From Phycisphaerales bacterium UBA4658 (GTDB lineage: Bacteria; Planctomycetota; Phycisphaerae; Phycisphaerales; UBA1924): DNA of 24,535 nucleotides. The notes beneath the pieces were generated by a model. It was not told the DNA's origin and searched no databases. It saw only the letters and a list, made by a program, of their open reading frames with translations. Position 1 is the first letter of the stretch, and every line of letters begins with the position of its first letter. The position numbers and the translations under genes were made by a program. Shown here piece by piece: positions 15,894 through 22,556 of this stretch. The stretch lies in contig DHLW01000195.1 in assembly GCA_002405485.1 (NCBI GenBank), forward strand, positions 1,756-26,290, read 5' to 3'.

Positions 15894-16597
15894 CGGCGTC
15901 CCCCGGGGCCGCGCCCGCTCGGATCGTCCATCGGGTCGTCCGACAGCAGCATCCGAAGCTCCTCCTCCGACAATGCCCCACGCCGCGCTGCGGACTCCGG
16001 CGCATCCTCGGTGCCCACCAGCCGCATCTGCGGCACGCCGTCCTGGCTCGGGGCAAGGGGCCTTGGTGCCACCTCCGGCACAGGCCGCGTGTGAATGACC
16101 GGGATCGTCAGCACCCGTTGGGCTCCCTGTTCATGGTCCTCGGACGATCGCGGCTCACCGCCCACATCCGGGGCCTGTGCCGCGCTCCACTTCTGCACAT
16201 CTCCTGAAACGACGCCGCGGAGCTTCGGGTTCGCCGAACGGTCGTAGCACCAGAGCGTTGTCCCGGGCGCGTACAGCTCGATCGCGTCGATCACCCCGAG
16301 AAGCTCGGCAAGCTGGGCCGGTTGCACAAGCACCAGCACCACCCCGTTGGCCTCGCCCTTGGCCAGGGCCGACGAGAGCCCGCCGTACACCCGACGATCC
16401 CGCTGGATCGCGCAGACCTCGGCGAACGCCGCATACCCGTTCGTGCACACCCGGATCAACCCGATCCGACGGGACAGACTCGTCAGCAACTCTCCTGGCA
16501 GTTGCATCTGCCCGCCGTGCCATAGCACGCACCGCAACGGCATCGCCGGGGGCGTGCGCTTGGGCTGGTCCGACGACGGCGACGGCGGGCGACTCAT
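15890..16597 (-). CDS. Conserved-looking protein of unknown function, coupled to the diguanylate cyclase
   Basis: I do not recognise this 235-residue protein. The N-terminal 20 residues are Pro/Ser-rich. Residues about 20-130 look like one compact alpha/beta domain with alternating hydrophobic strands (PLRCVLWHGG, IGLIRVCTNGYAAF, GVVLVLVQPAQLAELLGVIDAI, PGTTLWCYD), which could be another receiver-like fold without phosphorylation residues. The rest is Pro/Ala/Glu-rich and disordered-looking, ending with a short SEEELRMLLSDD segment that could form a docking helix. Its stop overlaps the cyclase start (ATGA), so the two proteins are probably made together. The start ATG at 16597 has a TAGAAT hexamer six bases upstream and no Shine-Dalgarno sequence. 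Confidence 0.75.
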   Translation of the reverse strand: MSRPPSPSSDQPKRTPPAMPLRCVLWHGGQMQLPGELLTSLSRRIGLIRVCTNGYAAFAEVCAIQRDRRVYGGLSSALAKGEANGVVLVLVQPAQLAELLGVIDAIELYAPGTTLWCYDRSANPKLRGVVSGDVQKWSAAQAPDVGGEPRSSEDHEQGAQRVLTIPVIHTRPVPEVAPRPLAPSQDGVPQMRLVGTEDAPESAARRGALSEEELRMLLSDDPMDDPSGRGPGGRR

Positions 16598-16603
16598 GAC
16601 CCA

Positions 16604-16609
16604 ATTCTA
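16604..16609 (-). promoter_or_regulatory. Candidate -10 box for a leaderless transcript
   Basis: TAGAAT on the minus strand differs from TATAAT at one position and ends six bases before the ATG at 16597. A transcript from it would start at or next to the start codon. No TTGACA-like -35 was found at the usual distance. The nearby AT-rich bases are unusual in this GC-rich gap of 89 bases (16598-16686), which holds nothing else I can identify. Confidence 0.4.
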
Positions 16610-16686
16610 ACACCGCCCCCGGTCCCGCCACGCCCCGCAGCGCCTCGCACGTCCAAGCTCCGCCAACAAGCCGGCCAGACGCGATC

Positions 16687-17832
16687 TCACCCGTCCAATA
16701 ACGCGCGGGCGATCCGCGTCGCTCCGTCCGCCGGCCCAAGCCGTGACAGCCCGGCCCGCATGGCTTCGCGCCACGACGCGTCGGCGAGCATCCGCACGAG
16801 CGCAGGTCCGTTGCGGGCGAGGTTTGCCTCCGGCTCGATCAGGTCCTCCCCCAGCTCCGCGCCGCCCGCTTCCACCAGCGGCCTGGCGTTGAACGTCTGG
16901 TGCCGGTCCCTGTGGTGCGGATACGGCATCAGCAGCGCGGGCACGCGGTTGAGCCAGACCTCGGCGACCGTGCCCGCTCCGGCCGTGCAGACCGCGGCAT
17001 CCGCGCCGCCCCACCACACGCCCATCTCGGTGCTGAACGCGTGCACGCGAGCGTCCACGCCCGCGCGCGCGTAGGCCTCGCGCACGGGCTCCTCGAACTT
17101 CCGACCCGTCTGGTGCACGATCACCCATCCACCTTCAGCCAGCGCGCGCTTGCCCTCGGCGCTGGACGCGCACGCAACCACGAAGTCGTTCAGCGAACGC
17201 AGCCCCTGGCTCCCGCCCGTCACCACGAGCACCCGCTTCTGCGGGTCGATGCCCATCCGCCGCTTGCACTCCTGGGCCGACAGTTCCGCGCGGGCTCCCG
17301 CACGCACGATCGGCGGCACCTCCATCCACGAACCAGACCCGCGCACCCCGGGCCCGACCCGTGCCGCGGTGAACACCCGGTCCACGCGCCTGGACAACCA
17401 CCGGTTGGCCTTGCCCGGGACCGCATCCAGATTGACAAGCGTGCTGGCATATCCCATGGACCGCGCCGCAGCCACCACGGGGCCGGCGACGAACCCGCCC
17501 ATCGCAACCACGTGCGGCTGGCCATGCACGTCCGGCCGGCTCCGCAGATCCCCCAGCAGACCCACGCCCTGGCGCTTGGCCTTGCGCCACCCGAGCACGA
17601 ACTTCCACACGCCCGTGGGCCTTGCGTGCAGCGGCTGCGCGGGCGAGGGCACGTGCTGCTCGCCTGCCGACGCCAGGATCGTCGTGTCCAGCGGCCGGTG
17701 CGAGCAGACGAACACGACGTGCACCTCTCGGCCGGCCTCTCGGGCCAGCCGTCGAAGCTCCTCCGCGATCGCCAGGCCTGGATAGATGTGCCCGCCCGAT
17801 CCGCCGCCCGCAAACACGAACACCTTCTTCAT
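16687..17832 (-). CDS. murG: UDP-N-acetylglucosamine-lipid I N-acetylglucosaminyltransferase MurG
   Basis: MurG adds GlcNAc to lipid I on the inner face of the membrane, giving lipid II for peptidoglycan. The 381-residue protein has the N-terminal glycine loop AGGGSGGHIYPGLAIAEEL (8-26, with H15), the second-domain GGSQGLRSLN, the HQTG motif (VHQTGRKFEE), the TVAEVW segment with the acceptor-side Glu, and PYPHHRDRHQTFNA corresponding to the Gln pair region (here His-Gln). The usual HEQN motif after the first domain is missing; the equivalent site reads LVNLDAVPGKANRWL. The start ATG at 17832 lies 3 bases after the ftsW stop. Position behind ftsW supports the assignment strongly. Confidence 0.92.
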   Translation of the reverse strand: MKKVFVFAGGGSGGHIYPGLAIAEELRRLAREAGREVHVVFVCSHRPLDTTILASAGEQHVPSPAQPLHARPTGVWKFVLGWRKAKRQGVGLLGDLRSRPDVHGQPHVVAMGGFVAGPVVAAARSMGYASTLVNLDAVPGKANRWLSRRVDRVFTAARVGPGVRGSGSWMEVPPIVRAGARAELSAQECKRRMGIDPQKRVLVVTGGSQGLRSLNDFVVACASSAEGKRALAEGGWVIVHQTGRKFEEPVREAYARAGVDARVHAFSTEMGVWWGGADAAVCTAGAGTVAEVWLNRVPALLMPYPHHRDRHQTFNARPLVEAGGAELGEDLIEPEANLARNGPALVRMLADASWREAMRAGLSRLGPADGATRIARALLDG

Positions 17833-17835
17833 GGT

Positions 17836-19491
17836 TCAATCGTCGCGCCGCTGGGCACTCTCCGCCTCGTCCAGCCAGGCACGGGCCGACTCCGTCACGA
17901 TCACGTCGCCCTCGCCCGGTTCGGCAACTCCGGCCGGGGCGTTGACCTGATCGACGGGCTGGTCGTCGAGGTGATCAAAGAGCGTCTCTGGCGCGTCGGC
18001 GGTCCGCCGAGGGCGACGCGCCGGCTCTGCCGGAGTGTGCGGAGCGATGTGGGCCTCGGGGTGGTCCGTTTCGGCTGATTCGTCCGTCGCCGCGCGCTGG
18101 TCCGCCGAGTCCGCCGTGGCCGCGAGGGTTTCGGGCGGATTCCTGTCGGCGGGAATCGGTTCCTCTGCGAGGGAGGGAGCGGCGGCGGCCGCCGTCATGG
18201 CCATCGCGCCCAGCATCGGCACGCGTTGGGCCGGGCGCACATCCTCGGGCTCCGCGGACGTGAGCGCGCCCTGCTCGAAGAGCCCACGAGAGCGGTCCAT
18301 CGCGATGATGAGCCCGAGGGCCCCGGCGGTCAGGATCCACCCCGTGCCGCCCGAGGACAGCAGGGGCAGCGCGATGCCCTTGGTGGGCCCGAGCCCGGTC
18401 ACCACCGCGAGGTTGATCAGCGCCTGGATGCCGATGGTCGCCATCACCCCGATGCCCAGCAGCTTCAGGATCGGCACACGCTCGCGCCTGGTGACCAGCC
18501 ACACCGCCCAGATGAGCGAGCCGAGCAGGAACAGGACGACCGCGGCTCCGGCCACTCCGAGTTCCTCGCAGACGATCGCAAAGAGGAAGTCGGTGGTGTC
18601 CTCGGGCAAGTACCCGAACTTCTGAAGACCGTGCCCCAGTCCGCGCCCGAAGATCTGCCCACCGGCGACGGCGCCCATGGACTGGATCATGTGAAACCCC
18701 TTGCCCTGCGGATCCAGGTAGGGGTTCAGGAACGACTCGATGCGGTGCATGCGATACTCGTTGGTCACGATCGCCAGCACGCCAAGAGCCAGCGGCACGG
18801 GCATGAGCACGAGCATGTGCCAGAGTTTGCACCCCGCGGCGAGCAGCATGACGCCGGCCGCCGCCGCCACCAGCGCGCCGGTGCCGAGGTCCTCGATGAC
18901 GATGACGCCGGCGACCAGCCCGATCGCCGCCAATCCCGGGGCCAGCCCCAGCCAGAACGAGCCCATCCGGCGCGCGTGCCGAGCCCCGTACCACGCCACG
19001 AGCAGCAGCACGCCCCACTTGGCCAGCTCGCTGGGCTGGATCGAATCCAGCCCGGGCAGGTGCAGGGTGATCCAGCGGTGTGAGCCGTTCCTCGGACGCT
19101 CGATCCCGGGGACATACACGAGCAGCAGCACCCCGACGAGGGCGATGACGCCCAGCCAGAGGGGCCACAGCCGGACATACGCGCCAATGAGCCCGCGAAA
19201 CCACCCCGGCGAGAAGATCGGCCCGGGCAACACGCCCACGTCCGCCGAACCCGCCGCCAGCCGATCGCTCTTCACGCTCGCGGGCAGCAGGCGGCGAATC
19301 GGGAGCATCGCCCCGAGCCCCATGGCCATGATCGCCAGGCCGGCATAGACCGTGGACTTGGAGAGCAGCAGCCCCTCAATGGTGAGCGGCTCGCGCGGGT
19401 CAACGCTCATGCCCGCGCTGTTCACCATCACCACACCGATCGTGAGCAGCGCAAGCGCGCAGACCGCTACAGCTTGACCAGGGCGCACCAT
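17836..19491 (-). CDS. ftsW: FtsW/RodA/SpoVE-family peptidoglycan glycosyltransferase (FtsW-like)
   Basis: This 551-residue SEDS-family membrane enzyme polymerises lipid II, normally at the division site. It has multiple hydrophobic helices starting at residue 7. Motifs are NGSHRW (135-140), QPSELAK (152-158), FGYLPEDTTDFLFA with the catalytic Asp D301, and ALPLLSSGGTG near 374-384. Two extensions stand out: a loop of some 50 residues between helices 2 and 3 (about 65-110), and a C-terminal cytoplasmic tail of about 150 residues after residue 400. The tail is Ala/Pro/Glu/Asp-rich and ends in acidic and polar clusters. FtsW rather than RodA is chosen because murG follows directly. The start ATG lies just after an inverted repeat. 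Confidence 0.92.
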   Translation of the reverse strand: MVRPGQAVAVCALALLTIGVVMVNSAGMSVDPREPLTIEGLLLSKSTVYAGLAIMAMGLGAMLPIRRLLPASVKSDRLAAGSADVGVLPGPIFSPGWFRGLIGAYVRLWPLWLGVIALVGVLLLVYVPGIERPRNGSHRWITLHLPGLDSIQPSELAKWGVLLLVAWYGARHARRMGSFWLGLAPGLAAIGLVAGVIVIEDLGTGALVAAAAGVMLLAAGCKLWHMLVLMPVPLALGVLAIVTNEYRMHRIESFLNPYLDPQGKGFHMIQSMGAVAGGQIFGRGLGHGLQKFGYLPEDTTDFLFAIVCEELGVAGAAVVLFLLGSLIWAVWLVTRRERVPILKLLGIGVMATIGIQALINLAVVTGLGPTKGIALPLLSSGGTGWILTAGALGLIIAMDRSRGLFEQGALTSAEPEDVRPAQRVPMLGAMAMTAAAAAPSLAEEPIPADRNPPETLAATADSADQRAATDESAETDHPEAHIAPHTPAEPARRPRRTADAPETLFDHLDDQPVDQVNAPAGVAEPGEGDVIVTESARAWLDEAESAQRRDD

Positions 19492-19496
19492 CGCTC

Positions 19497-19520
19497 GTTG
19501 ATCGACACATCCGGATCAAC
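19497..19520. promoter_or_regulatory. Inverted repeat just upstream of ftsW
   Basis: GTTGATC at 19497-19503 and GATCAAC at 19514-19520 form a perfect 7-base inverted repeat around a 10-base spacer. The left edge is 5 bases from the ftsW start codon. It could be a dimeric repressor operator or a hairpin covering the translation start. Confidence 0.4.
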
Positions 19521-19614
19521 CGCTGGAGATTCCCTCCCACACTTTCGGGGGCCCGTTCCGGCCCCACTCAACTGCCGACAGGGCGGAGGTCAGGAGTGGG
19601 GTGAGATGGCCGGT

Positions 19615-19643
19615 GGGGAGGGGGGTGGGGGGGCGACTGGGGG
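19615..19643 (+). other. Four-run G-tract (G-quadruplex-type motif) next to parS
   Basis: Runs of 4, 6, 7 and 5 guanines are separated by A, T and CGACT. This satisfies the G3+N1-7 four-run pattern. The last run touches the parS palindrome. The G-rich strand is the template strand for the minus-strand genes around it. Confidence 0.7.
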
Positions 19644-19644
19644 A

Positions 19645-19660
19645 TGTTCCACGTGGAACA
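19645..19660. other. parS: parS centromere site (ParB-binding palindrome)
   Basis: TGTTCCACGTGGAACA is a perfect 16-base palindrome and fits the bacterial parS pattern (TGTTNCACGTGNAACA). The symmetry extends to 20 bases (19643-19662). In many bacteria such sites load the CTP-switch clamp ParB and lie near the replication origin. The site begins at the base before the metallopeptidase stop codon, in the 169-base gap upstream of ftsW. No parA or parB gene is in the window. Confidence 0.8.
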
Positions 19661-20578
19661 TCACGGCTTGGGGGGCACGGCGGCGGGTGGAGTGGCGTCC
19701 TTGCGCTCTGGCGTGAACGAACCCGGATCGCGGATCGCCGACCACCGGACCGGGGGGTGCTCCAGAAGCACCCAGACCGATCGGAGATCGTCTCCTGAGT
19801 GGTGTCGGACAAACTCGGCGCCAGCCGTGTACACCTCGGCCGTCGGTGCGCCGTGCACGTCCGGGATGGACCCGGATCCGGGGGCAGGCCGGTTCTCCAC
19901 GCCGGTGGTCAGACCGTTCAGCACCATCGCGGCGGTCTGCCAGGATCGCTCCCGGGCCAGGGCATCGGTGACGATCACGGCGTGGCCCTCACTGACGGCC
20001 AACAGGCACTTTTCCGCCTCGCCGCTCAGCGCGTCCAGACGTTTGGCAAGATTGGCGGTCTGATCCTGCAACGCGTGAACGAGTTCGTGGGCCAAGGCGA
20101 GCTTGACGATGCGGCGGACGGTCTCCTCGGACCAGCCGCGGCGGGCGCCGAGTTTGGCGGCGTTCGCCGGGACCACGAGCACGACCTTCTGCGCGTGGTC
20201 ATACAGCCCCAGGGTGTGATTGGCGATGCGATAGGCCTGCGAGCGGGTGCGGACGGTGATCTCCAGGTCGGACATGGGCGAACCGTCGGGCCGCGTGCTC
20301 GCTCCCATGCGGATCATCGCCTCGCGCATGGGTTTGGCGAGGGTCTCGGCGAGGTCATCCTCCGAGATCACCCGGACCGGAGGCCGCTGGATGAACGCGC
20401 GACCGGTCAGCCGCTCCAGATCGGGCACGATCGCGTCGGCCCATGCCACGAGATCGGCACGGTCATCGGCCCCAACGTGATTGGTCGGCTGGGGCGGAAC
20501 AGGCGGCGTGCCGAGGGCACCGGGGAGTCCGCAGACGATCGTCAGCAGGAGCGTGCAGATGGACGTGGGTGCGATCAT
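19661..20578 (-). CDS. Secreted HExxH zinc metallopeptidase-like protein
   Basis: The 305-residue protein has an N-terminal signal segment (ICTLLLTIVCGLPGALG, 7-23), so it should be exported or anchored. The zinc motif is HELVH at 164-168 within LALAHELVHALQDQ. E197 in AVSEGHA is a plausible third zinc ligand, which would make it a gluzincin-like fold. The C-terminus (GAEFVRHHSG..., then a Pro/Lys-rich tail) is not distinctive. Substrate and physiological role are unknown. Its ATG overlaps the TGA of the ACMS decarboxylase gene (ATGA), so it is co-transcribed with the kynurenine-type genes, though no functional link is evident. The parS palindrome lies directly past its stop codon. Confidence 0.8.
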   Translation of the reverse strand: MIAPTSICTLLLTIVCGLPGALGTPPVPPQPTNHVGADDRADLVAWADAIVPDLERLTGRAFIQRPPVRVISEDDLAETLAKPMREAMIRMGASTRPDGSPMSDLEITVRTRSQAYRIANHTLGLYDHAQKVVLVVPANAAKLGARRGWSEETVRRIVKLALAHELVHALQDQTANLAKRLDALSGEAEKCLLAVSEGHAVIVTDALARERSWQTAAMVLNGLTTGVENRPAPGSGSIPDVHGAPTAEVYTAGAEFVRHHSGDDLRSVWVLLEHPPVRWSAIRDPGSFTPERKDATPPAAVPPKP

Positions 20579-21771
20579 GGGTGCTGCCCGCCGTCGGATG
20601 TGTGCAGGCGCTGGTGGAGGATCGCGCCGTGTGAACCCAGGAACTCGATCGCCGAGCCGGAGAGCAGGCGTTCAGTGACCCGCGCGTCGAGATCGGGCAT
20701 GGAGCGGATGAGCTGGCCCGGACGATCCTCACCCAAGGGAAAAGGGTAATCGGAACCAAGCATGATACGGTCTTGGCCGAGAACGTGGAGCAGGTGGCGG
20801 AGCGCGGCGTGGTCGTGGACGAGCGCGTCGACGAAGAATCGGGTGGGTCGATCGGCTGATCGCAGGAAGGACTTTGGCGCGCTGGTGGTGCGTGTCTGGC
20901 AGAGGTCCGGGCGAGCGTGGAAGCCGTGCTCGATGCGGCCGACGGTCCCCGGAAACGAGCCCCCGCCGTGGGCAAAGCCGATGCGAAGCGTGGGCAGTTC
21001 GTCGAGCATGCCGCTCATGAGCGTGTGCGCGATGGCGAGGGCCGTCTCGGCGGGCATGCCGACGAGCCAGGCGGCCCAGAAGTCGGCGTATCGTGGCTCG
21101 GCGAGCGGCGGGGCGGGGACGCGCGGATCGGCGCTGGCGGTCTGGTGAAAGCGGGCCCCGATCATGTCCCACGGATGGACGAAGACCGCGGCGCTGAGGT
21201 CCTGGGCACGCCTGAAGAACGGGCGGAGCGAGGCATCGCCCAGGTTGACGCCCGAGACATTGGTCCCGATCTGCACCCCGGCGAGCCCGAGGTCGGACAT
21301 GCACCGTTCCAGTTCGCCGATGGCGAGGTCGACGTCGTTGAGCGGGACCGTTCCCAGACCCACGAAGCGGCCGGGATGGGCCCTGCACGTGGCGGCGAGA
21401 TCGTCGTTGAGCCAGCGGGCAACCTCGAGCGTGTCCCTGGGCCGGGCCCAGTAGGCGAACATGACGGGAACAGTGCTGAGCACCTGCGCGTCGACCCCGG
21501 CGGCGGCCATGTCTTCGAGCCGAGCGGCGGGATTCCAGCAGTTCTCCTCGATGGTCCTGAAGTTGGTCGTGCGTGGGACGCCGCGTGCGTCGGTCGCGGT
21601 CCGTCCGTCCGGACCCTGCTCGACCCGGAGCATGGTGGCGCAGCGTCGGCATCCGGCGGTTGCGGGGTGCTGGGCGAGTTGGATCCACCCCGCGTAGCCG
21701 CAGCGACTCGTCCAATCGGGCCACGTTGCCGGGGCGGGAAGAACGTGGGTATGGACGTCGATGGTGGACAT
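20575..21771 (-). CDS. 2-amino-3-carboxymuconate-6-semialdehyde decarboxylase (ACMSD)
   Basis: The zinc-dependent amidohydrolase-superfamily enzyme removes CO2 from ACMS, the ring-opened product of 3-hydroxyanthranilate, diverting it from quinolinate. The 398-residue protein matches human and Pseudomonas ACMSD throughout: metal ligands H7 and H9 in DVHTH, H199 in FVHPWDM, D341 in LGSDYPFPLGE, catalytic H268 in FAHGGGSFPGTVGR, and the substrate-site Arg at about 72 (NFRTIEENCW). The family segment VQIGTNVSGVNLGD is also present. An insertion of about 20 residues near 40-68 carries a CRRC pair that the human and Pseudomonas enzymes lack. The start lies 16 bases after the dioxygenase stop. This is one of the clearest calls in the window. 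Confidence 0.94.
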   Translation of the reverse strand: MSTIDVHTHVLPAPATWPDWTSRCGYAGWIQLAQHPATAGCRRCATMLRVEQGPDGRTATDARGVPRTTNFRTIEENCWNPAARLEDMAAAGVDAQVLSTVPVMFAYWARPRDTLEVARWLNDDLAATCRAHPGRFVGLGTVPLNDVDLAIGELERCMSDLGLAGVQIGTNVSGVNLGDASLRPFFRRAQDLSAAVFVHPWDMIGARFHQTASADPRVPAPPLAEPRYADFWAAWLVGMPAETALAIAHTLMSGMLDELPTLRIGFAHGGGSFPGTVGRIEHGFHARPDLCQTRTTSAPKSFLRSADRPTRFFVDALVHDHAALRHLLHVLGQDRIMLGSDYPFPLGEDRPGQLIRSMPDLDARVTERLLSGSAIEFLGSHGAILHQRLHTSDGGQHP

Positions 21772-21787
21772 CGGCGGTGAGCGCTCT

Positions 21788-22456
21788 TCAGGTTCGCGTG
21801 CGGCTCTGGACCTTGGACGTGCGTGCGCTCCGGCGGCGCGACGCGCCGCGGGCCGCCGCCTTGACCTTGCCGTCCTTCACCGAGATGGCTCCGGCCCGTT
21901 CGATGACGTGGCCGCAGTTGCGGCAGGTGCGGGCCTTCGCGGGGCCGCCCCAGAAGTTCTCCATGATGACCTTGAGATCTTCGTCGATCTTCTTGAGCCG
22001 CCAGCGGGCCTCGTGCACGAGGTGGTCGCACTGCGGGCAGTACCAGCGCAGCCCGTCGAGCTGGCCCTTGGGCCGAGGAAACTCGATGATGAGCCCGAGC
22101 GTGCCGGCGGGGCGCTGCGGGCGATGCGGGACCCAGCGCGGGAGGAGGAACAGCTCGCCCTGCTTGATGATCACGTCCCTCGGCTTGGAGCCGTCGAGGG
22201 GGCGGATGCGCACGGCGATGGTCCCCTTGAGCTGGTAGAAGAGCTCCTCGGTCGGGTTCACGTGGTAGTCGTTGCGCGTGTTGGGACCGCCGGAGACGAA
22301 CGCGACCATGTCGTCGCTCTCGGCAAAGAGCTGCTTGTTGCTCACCGGCGGCTTGAGGTGCCTGGCGTTTGCCCGGATCCAGCGGGCCAGGTTCAGCGGG
22401 GGGAGCACGGGCTGGTCAACGTGGTCGGCGGGCTGGGAGGGGCCTTGACGCGGCAT
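21788..22456 (-). CDS. 3-hydroxyanthranilate 3,4-dioxygenase, copy 1 (downstream)
   Basis: This iron(II) cupin dioxygenase converts 3-hydroxyanthranilate to ACMS. The 222-residue protein has the iron ligands H65, E71 and H111 (in GPNTRNDYHVNPTEELFY and WVPHRPQRP), substrate-site R61 and R115, and E125. The second, rubredoxin-like metal site is also present: C140 and C143 in YCPQC, C178 and C181 in CRNC. It therefore belongs to the bacterial/fungal type with the extra Cys4 iron site. Residues 185-222 form a Lys/Arg-rich C-terminal tail not seen in shorter homologues. A GGAAG sequence precedes the ATG at good spacing. The following gene is ACMSD, so the product is handed on within the operon. 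Confidence 0.94.
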   Translation of the reverse strand: MPRQGPSQPADHVDQPVLPPLNLARWIRANARHLKPPVSNKQLFAESDDMVAFVSGGPNTRNDYHVNPTEELFYQLKGTIAVRIRPLDGSKPRDVIIKQGELFLLPRWVPHRPQRPAGTLGLIIEFPRPKGQLDGLRWYCPQCDHLVHEARWRLKKIDEDLKVIMENFWGGPAKARTCRNCGHVIERAGAISVKDGKVKAAARGASRRRSARTSKVQSRTRT

Positions 22457-22556
22457 GGGTCTTCCTTGCGTGGGTCAGCGCGCAGCATATCGCGCCGCGG
22501 CGGGAACCGGTCGATCAAACTGGAACGCCACCGGGGAAGACCACGGCTTCTGGCGG

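Noticed and set aside
19644..20063. Plus-strand frame starting MFHVEHH at the palindrome
   Set aside because: The start is simply the parS sequence read as codons, and the frame is opposite the metallopeptidase gene. It is not ParA or ParB.
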